Shown one piece after another: positions 1-12,586 of a DNA stretch of 64,000 bases (its first letter is position 1; each line of letters starts with the position of its first letter). The notes under the pieces are model-generated. The model saw nothing but the letters and a program-made list of their open reading frames with translations, ran no database searches and was not told where the DNA came from. This stretch comes from Plasmopara viticola (lineage: Eukaryota; Oomycota; Peronosporomycetes; Peronosporales; Peronosporaceae). The position numbers and the translations under genes were made by a program. The stretch spans positions 124,001 to 188,000 of the forward strand of contig MBPM02000023.1 in the NCBI GenBank assembly GCA_001695595.3. The letters run 5' to 3'.

Positions 1-3000
1 ATGTTTTACTATTAGTTTATAGCGGTCCATACTAAGTAATAAAAGAATACCGAAATGGACCTCACCTGTACTACAAAGTTGAGATAAGTCCATATACTAA
101 ATTATAGATAAATTGAAAAATCGCACACATCGAACCCCTTGAGACCACAAATGATGAACGACCATTCACCGGAAGTTTTAGTTATCCCACCTTGAATTTC
201 ATATAGCAAATCCTACGCCTACGTGGTTAGTTTAATTACTTAAACCCTCGTAATACAATCTTCCTGCAATTGTCGAGAGTGAAAGCTTGTTGGCTTACAC
301 GGGCCGAGGAGGCGGCAAAATTTGCCCCCTCCTTTCTACCAATCAGCTAATGCGCATCGCGGCATTTAAAGACAGCCCAGGTACGGTAGCACCAGTGGCG
401 CCTACTCTGCAGCTCAAGCCATAGAAGCTTAATGCTTCATATGGAATGTAAAGCCTTCTCTTTCGAATCAAAAGGAATAGAAGAGCAGACGATCGTTTTA
501 GATGGGTGCGAGCCCTCTAACTAATGTAAGAAACAATATTTACGCATGACCATATGGCACGCACTTATCGCTTCTTCTGGAATCCTCCTTTTCTGCAGCT
601 TTAGAAGCGCTCTTTTATTGTCCCAGGAAGGCCAAGCCGCAAACTAGGCACTCAGTCTTCAAACAAATTTACTAGAGTCCTGAGACCGCATGAATGGGGG
701 AAATCAATGTTCCCTTCGACAAATCGTGAGCTCCACCAGCACTTATACTTATCAAGCTTCATTCTGTACACAAATGTCTTAGGTTTAACTTATATTTAGT
801 CTTACTTGAGAATTCTGAAAGATATCTAAGGTTTATTTTTCCTGAGGAATATCAGAGGTGGTGTTCAGAGATCCAACATCAATATTTCCACCGGAAAGAG
901 CAGAAAGTGATGAGATTCCCATAATCCCAAGCACGAAACACTGTGTCACCAAGAGATCAGCACTGTCAACAAAGCAATGCGAGCTCGTCAAAAGCATAAT
1001 TCGCTGAAAAAACGAATGGCATGTTGACGTATGTGTTCTTCCTGCAGAGGATGTCTGCTTTGTAAGTAGCCATGAAGCTCACGAAGACTTTGAGAGATTA
1101 AAATAGTCTCAGCTTGGCCTACTCCACGCTCTCACAAGGATTTGCCGATGTGGTGTAGCATATTTAACAATTCAAAGTTGGCTATGTGGGTCTCACAAAT
1201 CCTCTTTCTCATAGGACATTGAGTGGTACCGGGAGAGACAGCATCAGGATGTTCTAAAGGTATCGAGGAGAACCCCAGCAGGCACATGTTCTAGCTTTGA
1301 CGAAGCTTTTTGGCGTCGATTAAAACATTTCTGAATACGTTAGCGGGTGCGCGTTACATGAGCAAGTCATCTCAATCCACTCCAGGAAACTAAGGATCGC
1401 CTACCGACACAACTCTGTCCAAGACAACGAGTTATGTACCATGAAGTAACCACTGGTGAAATTACGAGTGCATCTTTCGATTTGCGATTCGTTAAGATCA
1501 TGCATTTGCAACGATGGCGATATATATGCCATTTTTTCTCGGAATAATGGCAAGATGGCTGTCATTTTTCACAAATGATAACTTGCGCGTTATATATACG
1601 TAATGTGTTTGTCGGCACGCTTTCGTGCAGGCCATATGTTGAGTTGGTCATACAACTTGGAAGTCCATAAATCTCGACGTTGCCTCTGGCTTGCCACAGG
1701 TTACGGGTTTATTGGTATACAAGAACCTTTTGAGCAAGATTGTGCATCAAGCATCTGTTCCGGTCAGTGGAACCTAAACTAAACAGCAAGGCTGTTTAGC
1801 TTTAAAAAATGTAGATATCATGGTCTCCGAAACACGATAATGTCGGCTATAGTTTTTGCGGTGTACCGCTGCGTAATAATAGATGTTATTTCAACTACCT
1901 GGAGCCTGCAACTGTCAACAGCAGACTATTCACAAACGGATGGTCAGATCAAAAAAGTAGTGCGCAGTATATGCGCTGAAGTGGGCTGGCTGGCTATCTC
2001 TTAATTAGCTGCTTCACATTATAACTCGCCAACTCTTCGTAGCACGATTGCTGTCAAGATAAGGAAGAAAGACGTTCGCAGAATTGATTTTCGTAGACCT
2101 CAATTTTCTTAAATCAAATATTTGACTTTGCTAAAAGTCGCACACCAAGATAAATATAGATTTTTAGACAAATACGAAAGGATCAAATGTTGTCATTATA
2201 GAGGGGGAAAAAGTATTAAATGCTAAAATCGACTACTCAGAAAGGATAAATTCGTTGCATGAAATATCGCTTTTTCGACCTTTTGCAGTCTTGGAAAAGA
2301 TAGGTCGGCGGACACAAGACGATGATGTCGACACATATAGCATTTCATGCATGCGTCTAAGAGGTGCTTCGAATCTCAGGGGCCAAGCTCTCATATGAGT
2401 CCTGAGGTCCTCCAATGCCTTGTCTTCGCGCTCGACTTTCTCAATTGGGTGAGTACGTGTAGCTATACAGCAGCTGTTAGTTGCCGTAGCCAACGCCTTA
2501 TTGACCACAAGACTGAGGGACTACGAACACTCAAGAACCTGGGTCATACTACATAAGGAAGCGACATCTCGGACGTACCTCGGGCACCTCGCGCTGAGTC
2601 GCACGGTCGTGGGTTCGACTGTGATGCTCATGAGTCACACGACCATAGTATTAATCTGTCTTAAGGGTCCGATATCGCTGCAAAAAAGTCGCGGCTTGGC
2701 CACCAGAGAGCAATCGCAAGCGCGCACATTTGGTCACACGGGAGCTGTTCATTACATTGAATCGGGGTAAACTGAGGTGGAAAAAAATCTTTCCCAGCGC
2801 TTCCTGACTGCCAAAACCAACGCCGCATTCATTTAAGTGCGTTATGACGCAGAGACACTCTCTTGAGCTCCATGATCTCTTCATGAAGTGGCGCAGTTAT
2901 CTTGCTTCGCAGGACTCTTGAAAGCTGCGAAGCCGGCTTCGGCACGGTTGCTCAAAGGCCGATGTGACATGAAATGTGAAGCAGCGAGTGCATCGCGCTG

Positions 3001-6000
3001 TAAGAATCGGTATATGTGCATCACAATTCGTTAAATGGCCATCACTACTTATTATATTGGCTTAATCATCACCTTTTCTGATCACTTTTATACATCACAT
3101 ACTGTGTTCGTTTAGGATGAAAGAAAATGTTTTTCAGGGTCTTTCAACATATCGGTGTACAAGTTAGTGGACAAATTTGTGAAGATCTGTACAACCTACC
3201 AAAAGCAATTTGCGCATCGGATGTTTTTCAAAGTCTTTTTGTCCCATCCGACTATCAAAAATCCATAAGCTTTGACTTTTAAAACCTTTTAGGAGCTCAA
3301 TGCCCACAGATTTTATTATGCATTTTTCGAAGTATAATTGATTCAACACTTTCATAATAATCAAACAAACAGCATGGCTGCTGAGGGATACGCAACAGAT
3401 CTTCGAGCACAATGATGCAAGTGAAAAAGCTGCCTTCTTTTGCAGCACTTTGGCAAATGCTGTTTCAGATGTAAAGTTTACGGCACACGCATTTACGGGC
3501 CTTACGCTCCTTTATATAATCGGAGCAAGACACTTTAACGCTTGAAAGCACGGGTGCTGTTGAGGCGATCGAAGGAGGCACGATTTTCGTTTAAGTCTGT
3601 AAATCGAAATCGATTTTTATATGATGACACTTTTCTGTCTTCGCGAATAGTTGGCTAAAGTATATGCAAAAGCATCCGTCTAGCTTTAAAAAGAGCAATT
3701 CGGTGAACACGGAAGGGAAATATCAAACTTTGTTGCTAAAGGGAAATGGGAATTGTTGCATAGAAATTACTTCTATTACAAAGGATAAATTCGGTATTTT
3801 AATCAAAACGAAGCATGAAGACGGTCCTAATAATGCCTGAGCTAGCGTGCACCAGCAACCTTCACGAGACGATGCCGATGCACCCGGTAATACGATCTTC
3901 AGAGCTTCGAGTCTCATATGAATTTCAGTATTCCCACCATTTCTTCAAAGTATTGTCCGCTTAATCGAACCTGCCGGTCGGCCAAATAAGGTTAAACACA
4001 TGGATGGTAGAACTTCTCGCGTCCTTCTGTTTCTGGCCATTAGACTGGAAGATAAGAGTGCGCTGTGCACTGACCGAGCCACGAGCTTATACCGAAGAAA
4101 AGCGACTTTGCGACGCAGTTCGGAGACCCTACGCTAAGTTGCGTGGCGTTCTGTCCGGCCGTGAAGCTCGTGGGCACTTGGCCAAAGAAGCGTATCTACT
4201 TTGTGAAAAATTGAGGGCCGGGGTTGTCTCGGAGAGCCCGCGGCCTGACCTCAAGGGCCGAATGCGCTAGCAATTTTAAGTACGTATATTTGATCACACA
4301 GAAATGCATTTCCTAACAAATGAGGCGCACAGTTGAGGCGAAAGTGGCCTCCTCAGACCCTCTTTACCGTCGAGGTAGTAATAAATCCATGTGGATTCAA
4401 TTGTAAAGTAATGACATTCTCACGAGCGCCAAGTAAAGTAGCGCGATTATCCTGCTTTGTAGAAGCCGTCAGAACGGCATCGGCACGACCGAATGACGAA
4501 AGGCAGGAATCAGAAGAGACACACACACGCTCTGTATGGGCCACGCGCTTATTCGGCTGCCCATTGGGGTATGGTACGAGTAACCTTAACCCACGCTCAA
4601 AGCTTGCATTACTTGCACCTGGCCCGACATCATTCCGAAGTCAAGATATCTCGGACGTTACCTATTTCCGTCTCACCCGAAAAAATTCCAATATTATAAA
4701 CTTAGTACCTTGTCCAAGTTGACCAAGGTTCGAATGCTTACGCACTGATGGTTCGTTTAATCCTGGACTAGAGTTTTCGGCTAAATTGTGGTCCTCTACA
4801 TCGGACGCAAGTGAACGTTGTCTTTGGGCTTCTTCCAACATTGAGAAAAATTCCAAAGTGGAACTTAATGCGGTGGTAGAAGCATGCGCTTAAACGTCGC
4901 TGAGTCGCGCTCGAATAATGGCACCCTTTCGACCAAGTTCTGATCAAGGATGCCACACCTACAGAAAAGCCACGCCGCACGCAAAGAAGGAAGTTATGCC
5001 ATAACCAGCAATGACCGGCTAGTGACCATACAAAAGGCCCTTCTCTTCTTTTTCAACATGGTTCCAGAGGGTGAACTGTTTTACCTTTCATAAAACGGCG
5101 ACTTGCGTCAGTATGATAGTAGTCGAGTCATATAGTATTATCAATCGCCTCATTGACGACAAAAGACGTAGGCAAACGACGCTACGGCTAGCTAGTGGCT
5201 CAGCAAATCGTGTTGCGCAACCTACTAGTGAAATAACTTTTTAAAAATAACTTGTGATCCACGTATCCTGCTTTATTATGGCAATCCAGGGTTTAAAGTT
5301 GCTTTTACGTCTATGATTCAGTAATTTTGTTCGTGTATCACCCACTCCTACATTGAAATTTTCAGCAAAATTACAGCTGAGTGACTTAGTGATTTCGTTC
5401 AAGCACAATTTGCAATCGTATATGTGTCAAAATTATGGCTGTAAAGCACCTATTGTTACTATAGCTTTTTTACATAGGAGCCTTGTTTCGCAATATCAGA
5501 TTATGACTCCTTATACTTATATGACAGGCTTCTTAGGACAACCAATACGACGCTACCCTGTTGCGGGTTCCTATTTGTAATTTACACAGTAATTTAAGTG
5601 GGATTGATATCCAAAAAGATCGCGCTTCAATTATTGGAACGAGGTCGAGCATGAATGTTTATGTCTGCAACTATAAATTTACGAGTATGTATCTTCGCAA
5701 CGCGAAGTGTCTGTCATCTCGAAGCGAACAATAATATTTAACATTACAAGTCATTGCGAGCAAGGAAGAAATATACTTGTTCAATTTGTCGCTTGCACTC
5801 TGTCGCAAAAGGTGCAAGATAGGTTCAGCGTGTATGACATATCCACCTCCGAACCCCTTGGGACTATATACACTCCTCTACGTGTATTGCTTAGCTGTGG
5901 CTCAAAATAAACATCACGAAGTATTTAGCTTATAACGCATTTGTATATGATTTACTTAAAATAGACCTATATATGCAACGGCCACCGTGAGATAAAGCGA

Positions 6001-7480
6001 GACCAAAACTTCTATGCCTTTGATAAAAGAGGAAATAGATTGACCATTTCGTTTTAATTTTCTTCAGCGTCCGCCAGAAAAGCACGGCAAGCATTATACG
6101 CGACATAAATCACCCAACGTTTACAATGTACTATCTTTCCTGTGCATCAAGTCTCATTGACAGCTATCCACATCCACAATCTGAAGCGCGGCACCTCATA
6201 ATAAATTAGTGGAGATGTTGTCGATTTTGTTGTCACACATAAATGAGTTAATCACCAATGCTAGGACGATCATTAACCCTTGTCAGGCGTATAAATGAAT
6301 TATTCCACTGCTCAAATTAAGCTTCATGCTTGAAACGTGCTTGCAAATACTGTTCTCAAATGTAAAGCTGCTAGTTTTTTATAACATGGTATTTAATGCA
6401 ATTAAATACCACAAAATTGTGTTATAATAAACTACTGTAGCACATCAGATCAGGATATCTGACAGAGCAATGGTAAGTCAATCAGTGCCGATAGCATGAT
6501 ATCTTTTGGTCGGTGCGCATTTCCGATTTTGCTGCCGTCTTTTAGTGCCACTTGGCCCACGATGAGCTCTATGCCACAAATACTAACACTGCGCATTGCG
6601 TACCTCTTTTCAACTATATGATTTACACAGAGGAATACGTCTTACTGTTTGAATAAACAAAGCGCACGAAAGAGATACTGATGTAATCTACCGTGAACCA
6701 CATGCTAGGCCTAAGCTATCTCAAGCGCGGAATGCCGGTGACTATCCCACCTATTCGGTGACCGTGTTTCACCTACCATAACACTATGGTTTTATTTTAG
6801 TCAGTGGGAGTCCAGCTCACCCAACTATCAAATCATCTTCAGGTGTGGATTGGCAGGGCAATCACACCTTTTTTAAGGCGTGATTGCTTGTGTTTTTTAG
6901 AAACCTATCTCCGGTTATCTTAGTTCGGATCTTACGGATACTTAAACCAGATGCTTCCCGGTCCCGAGTCAACCGTCTTACCACTCGAGCCACAGGGTCG
7001 GTCAATGAAAGACAAAAGAGCAAACGTGATCCATGATAAATGTTGCGATAATTGATTTGTATTGTATATAAAAAGGCTTGGTGAAAAGCTTAAAAATTTC
7101 ATACTCTGAATACATGCTCATTTGGAAAAAGTCCTTCATACTCATGCCAACACTACGTCGAACGGACCTCATAGAGTTTTAAAAAACATTATTTTCTTCC
7201 GACGTGCGATTGAGCAAGCTAGATAGGTGAGTGACAAAGCATTTATACACGAACGCAACGCGAAGGGTGCTCGATTGGTGTAAATTAGCACGCGTTCGTG
7301 CATCTCCAAATGATCCGCGCAATCTTTTTCGAGACGTTATATGAGACTCGGTCTGCTCATACTGAATACAAGCATATCTACGCTGACTTAATTACCATGC
7401 CAAAAAATACCGTAGCTTAGCTATATGTTATTATTACCATCAATCCGTTTAATCACGGTGCTCTTCTGACACTCCCCTGC
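1..7480. other. Gene-poor region, no supported gene
   Basis: I see no spliced or unspliced reading frame that resembles a known protein. All open frames are under about 130 codons and show no family motif. A GC-richer patch at about 4050-4270 (+) reads open for 88 codons with many Arg, Glu and Ala codons and could be an old coding fragment, but it has no recognisable domain. The right end holds a SINE-like repeat, listed separately. The rest is AT-rich and looks like ordinary oomycete intergenic DNA. Confidence 0.6.
6720..7005 (-). repeat. SINE-like dispersed repeat, copy A
   Basis: This segment shares a collinear series of matching blocks with 17650-17935 in the same orientation. They include a GGAGTCCAGC block, an ATTGGCAGGGCA block followed by a TCACAC run and a GTGATTGC block, and a CCACT-GAGC block at the right end. 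Read on the minus strand, the right end resembles a tRNA: a TGGCTCGAGTGG-type A box near 6985-7000, and a GGTTTAAGTATCC B-box-like stretch about 45 nt further on. tRNA-derived SINEs are known in Phytophthora. Assignment of this repeat to that class is inference. The copies are too diverged by eye to fix exact ends. Confidence 0.45.
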
Positions 7481-8919
7481 ATGAGCGAGGCGTCGTCTTC
7501 ACCGCGCTCCATGAGCTCTAGTGCGATCTCACCGGCGCCTGGTTCTCGAGGTGGTCGATCACGTGTACATCAGGCACTCACCAATACTTCAGTAATGGAT
7601 ATTCTGCAGAGTAGGCGCTTAAAATGTAAAAATACGGTTTCATAGCATCAAAAATCTCACCATGTGTGTCTACAGCGCTACCACTTACCGCTGCTGGTCG
7701 GCCCGCGCTCTTTGGCAACGAGGTGGAGATATACAGTGAGGAGCATATCAGCTTATACGACCGAGCATCGAAGACGCCATACGAGCGTGGCCGTTGCTCA
7801 ATTACCACACACCGCCTCTTTTACATGGACGAAACGTGCTCTCCGCCCGTTGCCTTCTTCGTGCCACTGGAGTGGATCACGCGTGTGTCAAAAGAGGCAG
7901 GCTTTTTGCAACGCTCTGCTAAGGTACGATTGGACATGACGACACGCACACAACCCCTGGCTTCATCGTTCTTAAAGTTATCCTTTAAAGACGGAGGACG
8001 GGACGACTTTGTTAATCCCTTGGAGGCTGCACTGAAGCGAAAGGCGTGGAAAGACTCACAGCTCAGTCATTTGACAGATCGACGATTAGTAAAGAGGCAA
8101 TTTAACGCTGCAGACGCAGGTATTGCCGGCATCATGCGCCGCCAGCAGGAAGCGCAGCAAGAGACAACGGAATTGGCGGCCACAGCGTTCTCTGACTTGG
8201 CCAATTTAATGCTAAAGGCTAAAGACATGGTTAGTCTGATTGAGCGGTATGTCGACACGCAGAACGCGATGGATACTAATGGAGAAGATGGAAGTTCGAC
8301 GTCCAGAGAGGATGGCATTAACAAGTTGAGCTCGCTAATGCTGGATATGGGCATCACTAGTCCAGTTACGCGCGAGAATTCAGGTGCGGCTTATTATGAG
8401 CAATTGGCACGACAGCTTGCGGAATATCTCAGCGAACATATGCCAAAGAATGGAGGGATCATGACCTTGTCGGATATCTATTGCATGTTTAATCGAGCGC
8501 GTGGTGTCGAGTTGGTATCTCCCGACGATCTGTATCACGCAGCAATGTTGCAGAAAAGGCTGAAGCTTGGCTTTAGTATGCGCAAATTTCCCGGCGGACT
8601 TATTGTGCTTCAGACAGACTCACATTGCGAGGACAAAGTGGCTGAGCGTTTAGCGATGATGGCGCAAAAATCCAGCTCTGGCTTCATTACTTCGACCGAC
8701 GTGTCAGTTGAGATGCATACGTCGCTCCCATTAGCCTCAGAATATTTGAAGGTATATAGAGCATTTATTTCTGGATCGCGACTTGCATGATAAGATGATA
8801 TTTTTTTTTTTTTCTAGGTTGCTGAAGAGCTTGGAAAGCTTTGTCGGGATGAAACGTTTGAAGGGACCAACTTTTACCCCAATATGTTTATTAAGTTTGT
8901 GCTAGACACGGAGATGTAA
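7481..8919 (+). CDS. VPS36: ESCRT-II subunit VPS36
   Basis: ESCRT-II subunit that sorts ubiquitinated membrane proteins into multivesicular endosomes. I read three exons: 7481-7610, 7676-8751 and 8818-8919, with introns of 65 and 66 nt, both GT-AG and both keeping frame, giving 435 aa. The first intron joins phase 1 and restores the hydrophobic start of the GLUE domain (DILQTLPL). The GLUE lipid/ubiquitin-binding domain covers about residues 43-150, with the family's basic strand followed by a TTHRLFYMDE segment. The EAP30/Vps36 tandem winged-helix part fills about 170-435 (GGIMTLSDIYCMFNRARG, then a C-terminal NFYPNMFI segment supplied by exon 3). An Ala/Ser/Pro-rich stretch of about 40 residues precedes GLUE. 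A start inside exon 2 would need a GTG codon, so the upstream exon ATG is preferred. The neighbours are unrelated. Confidence 0.9.
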
Positions 8920-9100
8920 AGTATAGGCTTCACATTTTGAATTAAAGTGAAGATGCATGGATAGAGCCATGGATAGAGATATAACGGGATGCTTGCTACA
9001 AGCTGGTATGGAATAACATTTTCCGGCCAAGAAGTCGACTCCGGTTTAGCAATCTGTTGCTGTTCTTACGCCATTTCCTGGCACTTTATCAGTGACCCGT

Positions 9101-9463
9101 CTAGTTCTCATGACACCCAGACCCGGTAGCCCGCAGTCGGTGAATAGAGCGAACAGTTTTCAGCACGCCTCCCGTTTGATATTCCGAACTCTTCAACAAT
9201 GCCGAGTCTGTATTTGCCAGCTTGATCATTGTAGACACGCAAACGAGTTCTTCTTCATTTTCATGCTGCTGGTCAAGGTCTTGTTCTTCGTGCTCCTGAT
9301 TGTTCGAGTCTGAAGCGTGGCCAGTACGCTGTAATTTGTGGTCAAGTACCTCTAACATTCTCGATTCGCAAAGTCGTTCATGAAGCCGTCGCTGAAATAC
9401 TCGTTTCCTTTGCTGTTTTTCGGTATCAAAATCACCGCCACCCTGGTTTGCTCGGATGTTCAT
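9101..9463 (-). CDS. Possible small charged protein, unrecognised
   Basis: An ATG-started frame of 120 codons on the minus strand, between the 3' ends of VPS36 and the GT90 gene. The N-terminal half is rich in Arg, Lys and Glu and could form a helix or coiled coil (QQRKRVFQRRLHERL). The middle is a low-complexity Glu/Gln/His run (EHEEQDLDQQHENEEE). The last part loses this character and may be intron: a GT donor after the acidic run (VC|GTGTCT) is possible, but I found no following exon. No family is recognised. It could be a real small gene, a terminal exon, or chance. Confidence 0.35.
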   Translation of the reverse strand: MNIRANQGGGDFDTEKQQRKRVFQRRLHERLCESRMLEVLDHKLQRTGHASDSNNQEHEEQDLDQQHENEEELVCVSTMIKLANTDSALLKSSEYQTGGVLKTVRSIHRLRATGSGCHEN

Positions 9464-9908
9464 CTAAAGCTCGTTCTGCGGCTAGTACTAAGATTGGAAA
9501 TTTTAAAATTGTACCAAGAATCACTGCAGTTTTTAGTTGTCAAAGCGACAAGAATAACAATTTATTGGACAATAGGTAAAACCATGTCTGTGGACACTTT
9601 GGTGTTGGCGTAACCACACTAAACGTTTTGTCTAAGCAAAGTATGTCGCTTAATTTTAAAGCTTAAAGGTTTTGCCCTATAGAAGTGCGACATTGACGAT
9701 GTCAAGGTGTATTGGAAGAGTGCATGTAGATACCTAGCAGTAGAATGCGCGTACATGTGGAAAGGCAGCACTCTAGTTGCGACTGGCGAGCATAAAAACA
9801 GTAATTGAGTATTTGTGCTTCAGTGCAGAGATGCCTTTAAGTGCAAGCCAAGGTAATTGATTACTCAGACCCCCACTTTTGTCATAACATTTCAGCTGAG
9901 CTGCGCGG

Positions 9909-12245
9909 CTAAGGGCCCCGAAAACTACACTGACATGCAGACTTTGCACGACGGCATTTGCGGCATTGTTGCACGCGTGGGCGCTTTGGACTTCTTTCAC
10001 GCGCCTCGTCCTCGCGGTTGTATCTGTCTTGATCCGAGGCCTTACCGTAGCCACGGTCAGCTCGGTCACGATTACTGCGACGGTCACTATAACTATAGCG
10101 ATCACGACTATTATCACGGTCGCGCTCTCGGCCATGATCGCGTCCGTAATTGTTATACGAGGAGCCACCACGGTGCTCATCCCGTATCTGATGTCGCTCG
10201 CGCTCACGGCTCGCTCGCGCGTCATCATCACTTTTCTTCGTCTCAAGACAGCGCTTGCAACGACAGCGTGCGCTCGAGCTTTCTACGTCCATTCCGCGAC
10301 CACGGCCAAAGTCAGGTTTCTTTATCAAATCGACATCCATTGGGCGTTTGTACCATTTCGCTGTAGTTTGAAAGCGCTGTGCCACTCGATTGCAAATTAC
10401 TTCTATGTAGTCATGAATGGCCTCTTTTGACACAAATTGGTCGTACAGTTCATTGGCACGAGCTGCAATTTGCCGACAGTGATCGTCATTGTCACGACAC
10501 CACTGAATTTTTTCTGCCAAGTCCGACAAGTCAGCTTTGATAGGCACGTGGTCTTGAAATGGTTCGAGAATTGGGTAATACCACATTTCATCGGCAACAC
10601 AGCGTGACTCCACTTTTAGGATAACGCTGCCTAGGCGCATCAAGAATGCATAACGGTTAGCAGCACAATGACCTTCAACGTACAAAATGTACTTGAACCT
10701 CGACTGCTCGTAGATAGGGATGAAATGCTGACGTCCAGCGTCAAAAATAAAGTCTTCAGTGTGCAAAAACGTCATTGGGTTGCCTGCGATTTTTTTATCA
10801 CGAAGGTTCCACGTCGTAACTTCAGCGTTTAAAAGCGGAACTAGCTCTCGGTCAGCAGTGTTTCCATCCACAAAACTATGTTCAGCCGTCCCATTCATCC
10901 TCGGGTCTTCTTTCCATTTGTTAGAAAGGTGAGCCAAGTGAAGACGTTGATTGGTCTCGATCGTGGTACCGCCACCAGTTGCACTACCTCGGAAGAAAGC
11001 AGTGTTTATTTTGTCTTCCCATGGCTTGTAAAATTTTCGAAAGTTGCTGGCAGTAAACAAATCACGCGCACCTTCAATGCCATGTCTCTTTCGGCCATTT
11101 GCACCAACGTCACAAAAACATTCCCAGTCGTTTTCACAATGTAAAAAGTTTCGACATGGACATTTGTCGCAATGTGTATGTCGAAACGACTGCGGAAAGA
11201 CTAGGCCCGTCGCCGCTTCCCAGTCTTCTGAGCACGGAAATGGAATGTCTGCAAACCGCTTTGACACATAAAAGCTCATGATTGGTGCATACGTCGCATA
11301 AAGGTGTCTTGTAAGTGGAATATCGTCGTCCGGATTGCGATCATCTTTGTCGAATAAAAAGCCATACGGTTCGCTCAGGTTTTCCTACCAAATACTTTCA
11401 AATTATACGTCCAATTTTATCAACGGACAACGGCTACACACCTTTAAATGTGGGTAGTCGCGTTTGTTAATGAAGAACTCGCAGTCTGCAATATTGCGAT
11501 ATTTGCACGCATCCTCAAGCATATCCCGTAGCTGCGTCAGAAACTGATCTCCCCAATATTGTGTCTCATCTTCTTTATTGCGATATCTGCAATGTTCATT
11601 GCAAATAATATTACCATTGGCCCACCACTTATTCACGTCTCTGATGATATTTTCTCGTCGATAGTAGCGCTGTTTTTCGCGATAGTAGTTATTCATACTA
11701 CCGTCCGAGCTGTCGAACGTCACATTATGTCCCCAATTATTTTCGTAATCTTTGTTAGCAAAAGGAGCGAAAATCACCACGCGTCGGCGGCGAATCATCA
11801 CAAAGATGCCACAGCGCATATGAAAGAACAAATATTGCAGAGTATTGCGCGTTGACTCACGGTTCGTTTGCTGGTGAAAGGGCATGTTGACGCGATAGTC
11901 GACGTTCCGGGTGATGGAAAAGCCTTTGCCCTGTGCGAAGCGATTGTCGGCACCGACAGGGGGCGCAGGTTCAAGAGGAAACTTTAGATCGTATTCTTCA
12001 ATTTTAGGCAACAGGTCTTTTTCAATATGCTGCCAGTCTACAAACATTGAGAAAATGTGCTGCAACTTGGGATAGTCCGGATTGGAGCCACGCCAACAGT
12101 GTTTGCGGATAAAGTCCTCGCACTCTGCCTTGGTCGCAAACTTTGGCACACCACCCGACGTCTCGGACATAACTACACGCCGCCATTCTGGAGTCTCTTC
12201 ATCTTCGAAGGCGAAAATTCCTCGAAGCATCGGCCGCTCGTCCAT
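9909..12245 (-). CDS. GT90 (CAP10-like) glycosyltransferase with Arg/Asp-rich tail
   Basis: Two exons, 12245-11442 and 11384-9909, are joined across a 57-nt GT-AG intron (phase 0), giving about 759 aa from the first ATG. The catalytic part matches the CAP10/POGLUT family. It has a WEDKINTAFFRGSATGG segment near residue 390-405 that corresponds to the family's WxxK..AFFRG motif, then a YILYVEGHCAANRYAFLMRL stretch, VILKVES and a DHVPIKADLSDLAEKI stretch. Family members transfer sugars such as glucose or xylose, usually in the secretory pathway, so a sugar-nucleotide transferase role is inferred. I see no signal peptide or membrane anchor in the model, so the 5' end may be incomplete. A Cys-rich patch (C-x2-C-x-C pattern) precedes the catalytic motif. 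The last ~127 residues are a hydrophilic RD/RE/RS-rich tail bracketed by two CxxC-type clusters, which is unusual for the family. Confidence 0.75.
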
Positions 12246-12350
12246 TGGAGTTTGCACAGTAAAATGTCCTTTGTTTATAACAGCAAAGGATGGTCATCTT
12301 ATTATGATAAAGTGATATCGATTTGGGAGTATTTTGCACATAGTTCTTAC

Positions 12351-12586
12351 TTTACAAAAGTCTTTAAAACAAGAGTATTTTTTCTTGCTATGTCACTAAG
12401 ATCCGAGGATTCCCGTATGTGGTTGATGATGTCTGCCTCATCTACCAAATACTTGTCCAGCCGATTTTAAACCATTGGGAAAGAGTGCAGCACTTCTAAA
12501 GCCTCTTTGCATTTCGCTTTTTGAGATTTACTGGTAGCATGATAGCCAAAGTTCAAGGCACGAAGTGAAGGTTGACGATACGTGGG
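12351..12586 (-). pseudogene. Coding-like fragment with internal stop, upstream of GT90 gene
   Basis: The minus strand reads as one protein-like frame from a TAG that could be an acceptor (just before 12586) to a good donor (AAA|GTAAGA after 12351). One TAA interrupts it at 12467-12469. The downstream half (VDEADIINHIRESSDLSDIA) looks like an amphipathic helix typical of real protein. It could be a 5' exon of the GT90 gene, but the donor phase does not fit any acceptor before that gene's first exon. A separate decayed gene is therefore more likely. The family is not recognised. Confidence 0.35.

Noticed and set aside
2590..2650. Possible tRNA gene from a GTGGGTTCGACTG B-box-like sequence
   Set aside because: No matching A box at the right distance and no acceptor stem could be formed.
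4333..4722. 129-codon plus-strand open frame
   Set aside because: No recognisable domain. The amino-acid composition looks like random translation.
9857..10430. Two long plus-strand open frames (169 and 154 codons) over the end of the GT90 gene
   Set aside because: They are the antisense shadow of the Arg/Asp-rich tail, whose codon bias keeps other frames open. No motif or independent start context.
12351..12586. Similarity of the fragment to SBDS ribosome maturation protein
   Set aside because: Only scattered residues agree. The order and the conserved SBDS core are missing.
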